Part shown: positions 9,758 to 17,858 of the stretch, one piece after another
Layout: the number at the start of each line of letters is the position of its first letter
Numbering within the stretch: the stretch's first letter is position 1
DNA from: DAOOVD01 sp035369845
Lineage (GTDB): Bacteria > Bacillota > Desulfotomaculia > Desulfotomaculales > Pelotomaculaceae
Assembly: GCA_035369845.1 (NCBI GenBank)
Contig: DAOOVD010000021.1
Location: forward strand, 1 to 38,917
Direction: 5' to 3'
DNA: 38,917 bases
The notes under the pieces: model-generated
What the model was told of the DNA's origin: nothing
The model's input: the letters and a program-made list of their open reading frames with translations, nothing else
The model's database searches: none
Made by a program: the position numbers and the translations under genes

Positions 9758-10273
9758 ATGAAAGTATTTGCGTGGCTGAAAGATACCGGGGGCTTTACAT
9801 TGATTGAGCTGATGACCGTGGTGGTCATTATCGGCATTCTTGCCGTGATTGCAATGCCCCAGTTCTCCAAGCAGGCCGACAGGGCCAGGCTCGGCCGTGC
9901 CAAAGCCGAAATCAAGAGCGTTCAAAAGATCCTGGAAATATACTTTTCGGAGCACAAAAAGTACCCGGCCGCGGCTGCCACAAACGGGACAGTAAACGGG
10001 ATAAAAGACGTGCTTGCGGAAAACGGCATTTCCTGGACTGATGATTCCACGGGGACCTACAAGGACCCCTGGGGTAACGGGTACCTGTATGTGGCCAAAA
10101 CCGGCGAGGAAGACACAGGATATGAAATATACTGCACCGGCCCGGACGGGTGGGGTTCCGGCAACACCCAGCTGAAGGCTACCCATACGCAGGAGCCTAC
10201 CGAAATACATATGGATTCACAGCCGCCTGCAGGAAGCGGAAAGGCGGGTTTTTTATCCTACAAAGCGCCTTAA
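9758..10273 (+). CDS. major (pseudo)pilin, PilA/GspG type prepilin
   Basis: 171 residues. A short leader ends in GG and is followed by FTLIELMTVVVIIGILAVIA, the class III prepilin signature with Glu at mature position 5. Cleavage and methylation by the prepilin peptidase encoded just downstream would expose the Phe. The globular part contains YKDPWGNGYLY, the segment typical of GspG-like major pseudopilins. There are few cysteines (one visible in EIYCTG). The ATG at 9758 is preferred over TTG 9755 because AGGAGGG ends 4 bases upstream. It could serve as the main subunit of a pilus or of a secretion pseudopilus. Confidence 0.9.
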   Translation: MKVFAWLKDTGGFTLIELMTVVVIIGILAVIAMPQFSKQADRARLGRAKAEIKSVQKILEIYFSEHKKYPAAAATNGTVNGIKDVLAENGISWTDDSTGTYKDPWGNGYLYVAKTGEEDTGYEIYCTGPDGWGSGNTQLKATHTQEPTEIHMDSQPPAGSGKAGFLSYKAP

Positions 10274-10397
10274 ACGGGCCGGAATTTCGTCAGCCGCCCG
10301 TGACGCGCCGTTGCGGCCCGCGGAAGAAAATGAGCTGGGGCGGCGCCAAGCTCAAAGACAGGCGGAATTTGCGCTTCTATATCTGTGAGGTTGCTTC

Positions 10398-11150
10398 ATG
10401 GACAGGTTTTTATACACTTTGTGGGTATTTGTGTTCGGACTTGTCACCGGTAGTTTCCTGAACGTATGCATTTACCGGATACCGCGGGGCGTTTCGCTCT
10501 TTCTTCCAGCCTCGCGCTGCACGGCATGCAATTCCCGGCTGGCGCCGCTTGATTTGATCCCGGCGGCGAGCTACCTGATTTTGCGGGGACGCTGCCGCAA
10601 CTGCGGGTCGTTTATAAACATTCGCTACTTCATTGTCGAAGTGCTGACCGGCCTTTTGTTTGCGGCCGGCTACGCGCGCCTGGGGTTTCAACCGGTCTTG
10701 ATCAAAACTTTCTTTTTCATCTCAATAATGATTGTGTTGTCGTTTATCGACCTGGAACACTACATGGTTCCGAACGGACTGGTACTGACGGGCTTGGTGG
10801 CCGGCGCCGTTTTTCTTTTAGTCTGCAAGGACGTCGATTGGAAATCGGCCTTTTTGGGCGCCGTTTCCAGCACGGGCTTCCTGTTCGCCCTGACGGTGAT
10901 AAGCCGGGGGGGCGTGGGCGGCGGTGACATCAAACTGGCCGCTGTGATTGGACTTTTTCTCGGCTGGCCCCTCGGTTTGCTGTCGGTCTTTATCGGCTGC
11001 TGTCTCGCGGGTGTTGCCGGAATAATTATGGTTTTGTTGAAAAAGATGAAATTAAGGGACATCATGCCTTTTGTTCCTTTTTTGGCCCTCGGAAGCGGCG
11101 TGACGGCAGTGTGGGGCGCGGAACTGACGGCAAGATGTCCGTTCTTTTGA
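10398..11150 (+). CDS. pilD: prepilin peptidase / N-methyltransferase
   Basis: 250 residues, a polytopic aspartyl protease that removes prepilin leaders and N-methylates the new N-terminus. The N-terminal domain has GSFLNVCIYRIPRG and two cysteine pairs (CTAC, CRNC) that bind zinc in the family. The catalytic aspartates are in SFIDLEHYMVPN and in GGVGGGDIKLAA (the GxGD motif). Seven to eight hydrophobic helices are seen. The ATG at 10398 follows GTGAGG. The 124 bases before it contain no gene, only a weak ACGGGC/GCCCGT inverted repeat without a T-run. It is embedded among its substrates. Confidence 0.94.
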   Translation: MDRFLYTLWVFVFGLVTGSFLNVCIYRIPRGVSLFLPASRCTACNSRLAPLDLIPAASYLILRGRCRNCGSFINIRYFIVEVLTGLLFAAGYARLGFQPVLIKTFFFISIMIVLSFIDLEHYMVPNGLVLTGLVAGAVFLLVCKDVDWKSAFLGAVSSTGFLFALTVISRGGVGGGDIKLAAVIGLFLGWPLGLLSVFIGCCLAGVAGIIMVLLKKMKLRDIMPFVPFLALGSGVTAVWGAELTARCPFF

Positions 11151-11167
11151 GGGCGGAGGGGCATGAT

Positions 11168-11647
11168 GTGCGGCGTTCAGGAAAAGCGCGGCCGGTTGTT
11201 CGAAGGCAAAAAAACGGCTTTACTTTTCTCGAGGCGGTTTTTGCGGCAGTCGTCACGGGAGTTGTTTTGAGCCTGGCCGTCCCCGCCATGTTGAATCCCC
11301 TCGAGCGTTTCAGGGTTGTTACCGCGGCAAGGCTACTGGAGTCGGACATACGCGGCCTGCAGCAGGCAGCTCTGTCTCTGGAGGACAATGGATATAACAT
11401 TGTATTTTTTTCGTCGTTCTATCTGGTTCGCAGGGACAGCACGAACCTGAAAAGAGTAAACCTTCCGGCGGGTGTTGCGGTGGTCTACAACAATTTTCCC
11501 TCAGGCCAGTTGAACATAAATTTAAAAGGCCTGCCTGTAAAGAACGGGCATGTAAAAATTTGCGGAGAGACTACCGGCGAAACGAGGTACGTAATTGTTT
11601 ACGCTCTTACCGGGCGGATCAGGATTGACACTCTCCCTCCCGATTAA
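11168..11647 (+). CDS. minor prepilin, GspH/FimT-like
   Basis: About 159 residues. A basic leader (KARPVVRRQKNG) precedes FTFLEAVFAAVVTGVVLSLA, with cleavage after Gly and Glu at mature position 5. The remainder is a small beta-rich globular domain (RLLESDIRGLQQAALSLE helix, then strands) as in GspH/FimT minor pilins. The GTG at 11168 is chosen because GGAGGG (11155-11160) lies 7 bases upstream and it falls just after the pilD stop; GTG 11111 and ATG 11135 lie inside pilD. The first of four consecutive minor pilin genes. Confidence 0.82.
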   Translation: MRRSGKARPVVRRQKNGFTFLEAVFAAVVTGVVLSLAVPAMLNPLERFRVVTAARLLESDIRGLQQAALSLEDNGYNIVFFSSFYLVRRDSTNLKRVNLPAGVAVVYNNFPSGQLNINLKGLPVKNGHVKICGETTGETRYVIVYALTGRIRIDTLPPD

Positions 11648-11665
11648 CCGCGAAAGGGGATCAGC

Positions 11666-12052
11666 ATGAGCAAGGAAAAACGTATCGGCACGAAAAACAA
11701 AGGCTTCACCCTTTTGGAGCTGATGATTGCGGTACTGCTTCTCGGTATTGTGTTGACACCCCTGCTGGAGATTTTTTCAAGGAGCAGCCGGATTTCCGCC
11801 GACTCCTGGTTTGAAACGACGGCCCTGAACCTGGCCCAGTCAAAGCTGGAGGAAGTGAAGGACCTGCCCTTCGACGATGTAGTCTGTCAGAGCGGGGTTT
11901 TTCCCGAAAACCCTGAATATGCCTACGAGTTGACCGTAACGCCCGATCCCGAGTATTCCTTTCTGATAAAAATCGCCACGGTCAAAGTATCCTGCGGCGA
12001 CGGAGACGGTGGCAGAAGCGTCGAACTCACCATAACAAAGCTGAAGAGGTGA
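11666..12052 (+). CDS. minor prepilin, GspI/PilV-like
   Basis: 128 residues. The leader MSKEKRIGTKNKG is followed by FTLLELMIAVLLLGIVLTPL with Glu at mature position 5. The helix continues into ALNLAQSKLEEVKDLPFDDV, the segment typical of PilV/GspI minor pilins. The ATG at 11666 follows AAAGGGGATC. The stop overlaps the start of the next minor pilin by 2 bases. In characterised systems such proteins form the priming tip complex of the pilus. Confidence 0.85.
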   Translation: MSKEKRIGTKNKGFTLLELMIAVLLLGIVLTPLLEIFSRSSRISADSWFETTALNLAQSKLEEVKDLPFDDVVCQSGVFPENPEYAYELTVTPDPEYSFLIKIATVKVSCGDGDGGRSVELTITKLKR

Positions 12053-12552
12053 TATCCCTGGACGATCGCGGCTTTACCCTGGTCGAAGCGGTTTCGGCGG
12101 TTTTGATACTGTCCATAGTCTTGGCCGTAATCGTTGATCTGTATGTCAGGGGAGTAATACTCTGGAACAGGGGTGAAAAAAGGATTGAAGTGCAGGACAA
12201 CATCAGGATCGGACTGGATCGCGTGTCCAGGGAGCTGCGTCAAGCCAGGCGGCTGACTTCAAACACGACAAGCCGGGCCACGCCCAACGACGTATTGGAG
12301 TTCGTCGGTCATGACGGCGCGGTTGTGAGGTATGAGGTCAGCGGTACGGTTTTGAGAAGGAGATCGGGTTACGGCAATTTCGAGCCTTTATCTAACCATA
12401 TCAAGGAAAGCGGAGGACTTCAGGTGGAATGGTACCCTTCAGGGCAGGGTGGCCAGGCCGGAGCCACCCGGGTAAAAGTCACCCTTTCCGGCTGCAGCGG
12501 TACGACCGGCGAGTACAGTCTGGCGACCTCGATAACTTTCCGGCAACAATAA
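12049..12552 (+). CDS. minor prepilin, GspJ/PilW-like
   Basis: 167 residues. A very short leader (about 8 residues ending DRG) precedes FTLVEAVSAVLILSIVLAVI. A RIGLDRVSRELRQARRL segment follows, the pattern of PilW/GspJ proteins, and then beta strands. The GTG at 12049 overlaps the preceding stop (12050-12052), which suggests translational coupling; the upstream AAGAGGTG serves as ribosome site. Glu at mature position 5 is present. Confidence 0.85.
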   Translation: MISLDDRGFTLVEAVSAVLILSIVLAVIVDLYVRGVILWNRGEKRIEVQDNIRIGLDRVSRELRQARRLTSNTTSRATPNDVLEFVGHDGAVVRYEVSGTVLRRRSGYGNFEPLSNHIKESGGLQVEWYPSGQGGQAGATRVKVTLSGCSGTTGEYSLATSITFRQQ

Positions 12553-12573
12553 AACGCACCCGGTGACGTTCTC

Positions 12574-13044
12574 ATGTCTGAAGATGAAAAGGATGTCAAA
12601 GAGAGCGGTTACGCCATGCTCATGGTAATAATGACGGCCGTGGTTTTGTTTTTGCTTGGTACGGCCTTGCTCTCGGCGGCGGCAAACAGCAAAAAAGATT
12701 CGATTTCCTTCAAAGAGCAGATGCAGGCTTTGTATATTGCGGAGGCGGGGGTGGAAAAGGCGCTGGCGAAGACTGTCAGCGACCGGAAATGGCTTGAAGA
12801 ATCCCCGTCTCCCTGCCTGCTCGATATTCCTCTGGCCGGCGGGCGCATTGTCTACACAAAAATTGAAAAGCAGGCGATTTCAGGCGGATATTTGCTGACT
12901 GTGGAGTCGAGGGGCCGGTTCGGCGCCAGCAACCGGACTGTGGTCGTCACCGCGCGGGTTGTTGAACGGCAGGACGAAGGCGGTGCCGGCGGCAATTTTG
13001 AAATCACCGTCGTGTCATGGATGGAGAAATACGGAGTGTTTTAG
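12574..13044 (+). CDS. PilX-like minor pilin / N-terminally anchored pilus protein
   Basis: 156 residues. A leader (SEDEKDVKESG) is followed by a hydrophobic helix YAMLMVIMTAVVLFLLGTAL and then ALYIAEAGVEKALAK, a pattern seen in PilX-type minor pilins. Unlike the other three, the residue at mature position 5 is not Glu, as in GspK/PilX proteins that cap the fibre. The ATG at 12574 stands 21 bases after the previous stop. Its last 28 bases are overlapped by an alternative, less likely start of pilM. Family assignment rests on the helix pattern and context. Confidence 0.75.
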   Translation: MSEDEKDVKESGYAMLMVIMTAVVLFLLGTALLSAAANSKKDSISFKEQMQALYIAEAGVEKALAKTVSDRKWLEESPSPCLLDIPLAGGRIVYTKIEKQAISGGYLLTVESRGRFGASNRTVVVTARVVERQDEGGAGGNFEITVVSWMEKYGVF

Positions 13045-13067
13045 GCTGGAAAGGGAGGGGTGGTCTG

Positions 13068-14117
13068 TTGCCTTTTTTACGGAAATCTGCATTTACAAGC
13101 GATAAGAGTTTTGCCGCCGTCGATATCGGCGCAAGCAGAATCAAGATCATTGAGATAAAAGTGAGGCGAAAAAGGGCATTTATTGATGCGTCGATCGCCT
13201 GCCCGACGCCTGAAGGGAGCCTCTCCGGCGGCATCCGGGTTGAAGAACTGTCGGACGCCGTGAAGGAAGCGGTGAGGTCTGCGGGGCTGGGCTGCAAAAG
13301 AATTGTCACCTCCGTCGGCAGCGAGCAGGCGTTCGTTGCGATCATCAAACTGCCTGAAATGCCGCCCCGGGAACTGGCCGGGGCTGTCAGGTGGGAAGCG
13401 GAAAAATATATTGCCGTGCCGGTTGAGGATACCGTTTTGCGTTATTTCAAACTGAGTGAATCAAAGGTGAACGGGAGCAAACAGTTCGACATGCTGATCG
13501 CTTCAGTTCCGAAGGAGACTGTTTACGGCTATTTGGAAATTTTCGCCCGTGCTGGCCTCGAAGTGACCGCAATTGATATTCAAGCTTTCGCTCTGTGGAG
13601 GGCGCTGGTCCGCAACAAAGCGGGCGCGGCTTCTTCTGCGGTCGTCGACGTCGGCAAACAGTCGGCGAATATCGTCATATCAGACAGGGGAAACATCAGC
13701 TACGTAACTTGTTTCTCCGCGGATCAGGCGGGAGCGTTTGAATCTTCAAGCGGGGACCGGTTGAAGAAAGGCGGGTTTTTTATAGATAAATTCATAAATT
13801 CCGGCAAAGAGGAGGAAGATTGGCCGGGTCGGGGGGATTATTGCCGGCTGTTCGGCAGGATAAAGGATGCCATCGGCGAGTACGTTTTGCAGAACCGGGG
13901 AATTCCGCTGGAGAAAGTAATTCTTACCGGCGGCGCGAGCAAATTGGATGGGGCCGTACCGTATCTTTCCGCCAGTCTGCGTCTTCCCGTGGAAATTGGA
14001 TTTCCGGAGATGCCCGTTTCCGATGGCCGTGGATTGGAGCGGCGGGCGGTCGATCCGTCCTTTTCCGTTGCCGTCGGGCTTGCCTTGCGGGAGGTGACGG
14101 CCCGTGTACAGGCTTAA
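13068..14117 (+). CDS. pilM: type IV pilus assembly protein PilM (actin-like)
   Basis: About 349 residues, a cytoplasmic actin-fold ATPase-like protein. Phosphate-1 loop FAAVDIGASRIKIIEIK is at about 14-30, SAVVDVGKQSANIVIS is the phosphate-2 loop, and VILTGGASKLDG is the adenosine loop. In known systems it binds the N-terminal peptide of PilN and links the PilNO membrane complex to the ATPase. The TTG at 13068 is preferred because GGGAGGGG (13053-13060) is 7 bases upstream; an ATG at 13017 lies inside the preceding gene. It overlaps pilN by 14 bases. Confidence 0.88.
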   Translation: MPFLRKSAFTSDKSFAAVDIGASRIKIIEIKVRRKRAFIDASIACPTPEGSLSGGIRVEELSDAVKEAVRSAGLGCKRIVTSVGSEQAFVAIIKLPEMPPRELAGAVRWEAEKYIAVPVEDTVLRYFKLSESKVNGSKQFDMLIASVPKETVYGYLEIFARAGLEVTAIDIQAFALWRALVRNKAGAASSAVVDVGKQSANIVISDRGNISYVTCFSADQAGAFESSSGDRLKKGGFFIDKFINSGKEEEDWPGRGDYCRLFGRIKDAIGEYVLQNRGIPLEKVILTGGASKLDGAVPYLSASLRLPVEIGFPEMPVSDGRGLERRAVDPSFSVAVGLALREVTARVQA

Positions 14118-14757
14118 TCTTTTGCCGGACGAACTGATTCAAGAGCATAAGAAGGCGTTCCCTGTTCTTCTGGCCGTTCTGGCCGTTTTATGCGTTCTGG
14201 TATATTGCTTATTTCTGTATATATCGGGCCGCACGGCAGCTGAAATCAAGCTGCTGGAAAAGAAGGCCGCTGAAATGCAACAGGCTGCAACCGTTCTGGA
14301 GAATTTAAAAAGCCGGAGGGCTGAGTTGGAAAAGGAGGCGTCCGAACTCGAAAGCCTGGCGGGCAGGAGAGTCCCGATTTTCCCGGTTATTGAGGAGATC
14401 GGCAAAAATGTGCCTGCAGGCATGCGGTTCACGGAGTTGAAGTTTTACAACGAAGGCGGGGAATACCGGCCGGCTTCCGGCCGGCAGGCGGCCGCCGCTG
14501 ATAACGGCAGTTACCGGGTTGCGGATGAAACGGGCAAAACTGACGGCGGGATACAGGGCACGCCCGGAAACATGCCGCCTGACGCTGTTGTGATAACCGG
14601 GGAGTCGCGCTCGGTTGCGCTTGTCGCCGTGCTGGTAAAGAAGCTTTCCGGCGCGGAGTGCTTCCGCGAAGTACACGTTGGCGATATTCGCAAAAATGAA
14701 AACAACGGTTTGTATGATTTCAGCCTTACCGCATTTATGTACAGGGGTGAAAACTGA
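14104..14757 (+). CDS. pilN: pilus assembly protein PilN
   Basis: 217 residues. The N-terminal MYRLNLLPDEL contains the xNLLP motif that docks into PilM. One transmembrane helix (about 18-38) is followed by a coiled coil (about 44-85) and a small periplasm-facing-type alpha/beta domain, here extracytoplasmic. The GTG at 14104 lies inside the end of pilM. A disordered insert around residues 118-160 is rich in Gly, Ala and Asp. The stop overlaps the pilO start by 1 base. Confidence 0.85.
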   Translation: MYRLNLLPDELIQEHKKAFPVLLAVLAVLCVLVYCLFLYISGRTAAEIKLLEKKAAEMQQAATVLENLKSRRAELEKEASELESLAGRRVPIFPVIEEIGKNVPAGMRFTELKFYNEGGEYRPASGRQAAAADNGSYRVADETGKTDGGIQGTPGNMPPDAVVITGESRSVALVAVLVKKLSGAECFREVHVGDIRKNENNGLYDFSLTAFMYRGEN

Positions 14758-15470
14758 TGCTCCCCAGGGCGGGCTCCGTTATACCGGTTTCCGGCAGGAG
14801 AGGCCGGAACCTGCTTTTGGTGTTGTTGCTGCTGACCCTGTTCGTATTTGCGAACTTACAGTTGCTCGCGCCGGGGATCAAGGCGTACCTCGCCGGGAAA
14901 TCGGATCTGGAAGAGTTGAGGAGCAGGGTTGAAACGCTGGACGCGATTGCCGGCTCGATTGAGAATGAAAACGATGCGGTCAACGCTGCCGCCGAGCGTC
15001 GCCGGGTGATCGGCGCGCAACTTTCAGCGGGCATGCAGGACGGCACCGTCCTTTTTATTTTGGACCGCATCACTAAAGAGACCAGGGTGGTGGTCCGGTC
15101 GTGTCAGGCCGGGGTTCTGTCAGTTAAGGAGGGCGGCTGTACCGAAATCCTGCTGAAGATCACGGTAAGCGGCGATTACCGTGACGTCCTGGCTTTCTTG
15201 GAGCAGCTTGAGAAAAAATTCTGTTTGAACCAAATCGTGCACCTGGTTATAAAGCCGCGTGAACGTCCGGCCGCGGCAAGGAAACCGGCGGATGAAGCCG
15301 GGACCGGGCCCGGTTTGCAGGAGGAGCGGGGAGCGGTGACAGCCGAATTGAGCATGCTCATGTACGCAGACAGTAATTACCTGAGTGAGGCTGAGCGCAT
15401 TGAGATGGACCTCTGGCCCGCCGGCAGGGGAAATCCTTTTTTAGAGTCCGCCTCTCCCGTCCTGCCGTGA
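14757..15470 (+). CDS. pilO: pilus assembly protein PilO-like
   Basis: 237 residues. A single transmembrane helix (about 19-37) precedes a coiled coil (DLEELRSRVETLDAIAG) and a ferredoxin-like domain with ISVSGDYRDVLAFLEQLE-type sequence (seen as KITVSGDYRDVLAFLEQLEK). That order is characteristic of PilO/GspM partners of PilN. The ATG at 14757 overlaps the pilN stop. It is the last gene of the locus; no secretin (PilQ) or retraction ATPase follows. A low-complexity Pro/Ala segment at about 165-190 separates the last strands. Confidence 0.8.
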   Translation: MLPRAGSVIPVSGRRGRNLLLVLLLLTLFVFANLQLLAPGIKAYLAGKSDLEELRSRVETLDAIAGSIENENDAVNAAAERRRVIGAQLSAGMQDGTVLFILDRITKETRVVVRSCQAGVLSVKEGGCTEILLKITVSGDYRDVLAFLEQLEKKFCLNQIVHLVIKPRERPAAARKPADEAGTGPGLQEERGAVTAELSMLMYADSNYLSEAERIEMDLWPAGRGNPFLESASPVLP

Positions 15471-15656
15471 CGCATTTTACCGGCTGCGGCTGCGTTCTGT
15501 TGCCGCTTCATGTGTGCAATAAATTAATTTTCTCAGTTGTAGAGGAATTTATCGATGTAATGTATAAAAATAATTAATTTAAAAAAGAATTATTGGCGAA
15601 TCCATTTATTGCAAGGAAAGCGAGTTAAAAAAATAAAGATACTGATATCAGGTACC
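15471..15656 (+). other. AT-rich gene-free spacer
   Basis: No credible open frame. The stretch is AT-rich and holds a perfect 10-bp inverted repeat, TGCAATAAAT (15515-15524) and ATTTATTGCA (15604-15613), about 80 bases apart. No clear terminator for pilO with a U-tract was found. Confidence 0.6.
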
Positions 15657-15907
15657 GGTTTCAGGTTGTGACAAACTGTCGGGAACTTGAGGTTGAAGGA
15701 AGCGGACCGATAATCTGCAGACCTGCGCGGACATAAAAGCAAGATGCAAAAAAGCGGTACCTTCGTTCAGACTGTGGACATTTATACGAAGCCTTGAGGT
15801 TGAAGGAAGCAACCGTCAATCTGCAGACCTGCCCGAAAGGGCGCAGGGTGCGTAAAAAACCGCACACGGAGAGATTTTCGACCTCAAGGTGCCTTGTCAA
15901 CAATCTC
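15657..15907 (+). repeat. palindromic non-coding repeat element, copy A
   Basis: About 251 bp. The left end contains GACAAACTGTCGGGAACTTG then AGGTTGAAGGAAGC. The right end contains ACCTCAAGGTGCCTTGTCAA, an imperfect inverted copy. A 41-base unit beginning CTTGAGGTTGAAGGAAGC and ending AATCTGCAGACCTGC occurs at 15686-15726 and again at 15793-15832 (40 bases). Inside the second half GCCC-GAAA-GGGC forms a stem closed by a GNRA loop, followed by GTGCG/CGCAC. The same ends are seen at 20924-21238. The flanks AGATACTGATATC (15637-) and AGATACTAGTATC (15908-) are similar, perhaps a degenerate target duplication. No protein is encoded. Confidence 0.7.
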
Positions 15908-15936
15908 AGATACTAGTATCCGGGTACTAGTATCTG
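15907..15936 (+). promoter_or_regulatory. 12-bp perfect inverted repeat upstream of tldD
   Basis: CAGATACTAGTA (15907-15918) and TACTAGTATCTG (15925-15936) are exact reverse complements around TCCGGG. Each arm also contains the self-complementary core TACTAGTA, so the site can be read as two tandem palindromes (GATACTAGTATC and GGTACTAGTATC) 14 bases apart. It ends 24 bases before the tldD start and could be an operator or a hairpin in the tldD leader. There is no T-run, so it is not a terminator. Confidence 0.55.
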
Positions 15937-15960
15937 AATATTATATGGAGGTTTCGACCC

Positions 15961-17379
15961 GTGTTTGAAAAATCATTCTTGAAAGAGGTCCTGGAAAGAG
16001 CGCTCTCCAATGGAGGGGACTTCTCGGATATATTTGTCGAAGAGAAGAGGAGCACCGGGATAAGTTGCGAGGCGGAGAGAATTGAGAGGGTGCAAACCGG
16101 AACCGACATCGGCGCCGGTATCAGGGTCGTTTCGGGCGATTCGACCGCCTACGCCTACACAAATGATCTTTCCAGGAAAGGGTTGCTTGAAGTGGCTGAA
16201 ATAGTCAGCCATGCTGCGAGAGGCGACAAAAAGGAGATCAATCTAGATTTGCGGAGGGTAAAACCTTTAGTTGAATTTTCATTCAAAGAGCGTCCGGAGG
16301 AGGTGCCGACCGAACGCAAAACGTCTCTGGTGGAAGCGGCTGACCGCTCCGCGCGCGCAGTGGATAAAGAACGCGTCAAACAGGTGATCGTTGCCTACGG
16401 CGACGTGGTCCAGAAAGTAACCATAGCCAACAGCGAAGGAGACTATGTGGAGGACGAGCGCATCCGGACCAGGCTGGTTGTTCAGGCGGTTGCAGCTTCC
16501 GGGACATCTATTCAGACGGGATTTGAGGCGGTGGGCAGCCTGTCCGGTTTTGAGCTTTTTGAAAAATACCTTCCCGACAAAGTTGCCGAGACTGCGGCGG
16601 CAAGGGCTGTGCAAATGCTGGAGGCCAGGCCCGCTCCTTCGGGGAAAATGCCGGTGGTATTGGCCGGCGAGGCCGGCGGCACCATGGTGCACGAAGCATG
16701 CGGCCACGGCCTGGAAGCGGACCTGGTTCAAAAGGGGCTCTCGGTGTATACCGGCAAGAAGGGTGAAAAGGTAGCCTCCGAAGAGGTCAGTGTGATTGAC
16801 GACGCCACTATCGACCGGCGTTATGGATCTTACGGCATCGACGACGAAGGGGTTCCTTCGCGTAAAGTCAGCCTGATTGAGAAAGGTGTTTTGACCGATT
16901 TTCTTTATGACCGTCTGACCGCAGGTAAGGACGGCCGCAAGTCGAACGGCCACGGAAGAAGGGAATCGTATCAGCACAAACCCGTTCCAAGGATGGGTAA
17001 CACCTATATCGCCCCCGGAAAGACGGATCCGGAAAAAATCATCAGGGAGACAAAAAACGGGCTGCTGGTTAAAAAAATGGGAGGCGGCCAGGTGAACACC
17101 GCCACCGGTGACTTTGTGTTCGACGTGGCCGAAGGTTACGTTATTGAGGAAGGCGAAATCGGCCCAATGGTGAGGGGCGCCACCCTTACGGGCAACGGCC
17201 CCGAGGTGCTCAGAATTGTTGACGCGGTCGGCAGCGACCTGGGGTTTACCATAGGCACCTGTGGGAAAGACGGTCAGGGAGTTCCGGTCAGCGACGCTCA
17301 GCCGACCTTGGCTGTCAGGCGGCTCATCGTGGGAGGAACAGCTTACGGCAGTACGAACGGACGAATAAGAAGGATTTAG
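15961..17379 (+). CDS. tldD: metalloprotease TldD (catalytic subunit)
   Basis: 472 residues. TldD pairs with TldE to form a heterodimeric zinc protease that trims unfolded or RiPP-type peptides in other bacteria. The zinc motif HEACGH is at 244-249 in GTMVHEACGHGLEADL, and conserved blocks YGIDDEGVPSRK, RRESYQHKPVPRMGNTY, GQVNTATGDFVF and IGTCGKDGQGVPVSD are present. The GTG at 15961 lies 8 bases after GGAGGT (15947-15952). Its partner tldE starts about 640 bases downstream with a small sporulation-type gene in between. No precursor peptide gene is evident next to it. Confidence 0.94.
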   Translation: MFEKSFLKEVLERALSNGGDFSDIFVEEKRSTGISCEAERIERVQTGTDIGAGIRVVSGDSTAYAYTNDLSRKGLLEVAEIVSHAARGDKKEINLDLRRVKPLVEFSFKERPEEVPTERKTSLVEAADRSARAVDKERVKQVIVAYGDVVQKVTIANSEGDYVEDERIRTRLVVQAVAASGTSIQTGFEAVGSLSGFELFEKYLPDKVAETAAARAVQMLEARPAPSGKMPVVLAGEAGGTMVHEACGHGLEADLVQKGLSVYTGKKGEKVASEEVSVIDDATIDRRYGSYGIDDEGVPSRKVSLIEKGVLTDFLYDRLTAGKDGRKSNGHGRRESYQHKPVPRMGNTYIAPGKTDPEKIIRETKNGLLVKKMGGGQVNTATGDFVFDVAEGYVIEEGEIGPMVRGATLTGNGPEVLRIVDAVGSDLGFTIGTCGKDGQGVPVSDAQPTLAVRRLIVGGTAYGSTNGRIRRI

Positions 17380-17555
17380 AAGAGGAATCCCGCACGAAGT
17401 TTATTTCCCGGCGCAGTCCCTGGAAGCTGCCGCCAAAGTGCTGCTTTACGGAATTATTTGCAAAATTTGATTAATTGTTGAATTAATTGATTCAAAAACA
17501 TGCATTTGCTTGCACTGGTCTTAATTGGCTGCGGCATTTGAGGGTTGCAATTATA

Positions 17556-17584
17556 CACAACTCTTTTTGCAAAGGCATATTTTA
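17556..17584 (+). promoter_or_regulatory. candidate sigma-K promoter for the YabG-like gene
   Basis: CACA (17556-17559) is followed after 16 bases by CATATTTTA (17576-17584), an exact match to the sigma-K -10 CATANNNTA with a proper mAC -35 and spacing. It lies 62 bases before the start codon of the YabG-N-like gene; yabG of B. subtilis is sigma-K dependent, and sigK is in this window. Confidence 0.6.
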
Positions 17585-17645
17585 TAAGATGAATACGGTT
17601 AACCTCGGGTGATACTGTGCCTTTACTTTCACAGGGGGTATAGAA

Positions 17646-17858
17646 ATGAAAATAGGGGACATAGTTACCAGGAAAATATATGGAGAGGACATGCAGTTTT
17701 GTATTATAGGTTTTTATACAAACCAGGCTACGGGTGAGCGGGTGGCAATCCTCGCCCTGCTCGACCCCAGCCTTATCGTGGAGGCTTCCGTGGATGACCT
17801 GGCGCCCATATCGGCCAGACACCTGTTTGCCCTTACGACACCTCTTTTTGTTCATTAG
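17646..17858 (+). CDS. small protein resembling the N-terminal domain of sporulation protease YabG
   Basis: 70 residues. The sequence MKIGDIVTRKIYGEDMQF, then IIG and VAIL segments and LIVEASVDDLAPI, parallels the first ~55 residues of YabG (IGDMVARKSYQMDVLFRI...AIL...LIADSDFSDL in B. subtilis, from memory). YabG itself is about 290 residues; here the frame stops after 70 and a terminator follows within one base, so this is a stand-alone small gene rather than a frameshifted yabG. ATG 17646 follows AGGGGGT. A sigma-K-like promoter precedes it. It sits between tldD and tldE with its own transcription signals. Function unknown; a small SH3/KOW-like binding domain of the spore coat or mother cell is an inference. 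Confidence 0.72.
   Translation: MKIGDIVTRKIYGEDMQFCIIGFYTNQATGERVAILALLDPSLIVEASVDDLAPISARHLFALTTPLFVH

Noticed and set aside
15661..15903. 80-residue minus-strand open frame upstream of tldD
   Set aside because: It is exactly the repeat element; duplicated palindromic units and no ribosome site argue against coding.
17646..17858. RiPP precursor peptide for TldD/TldE
   Set aside because: The protein resembles a folded YabG N-terminal domain and has its own promoter and terminator; no leader-core layout is seen.
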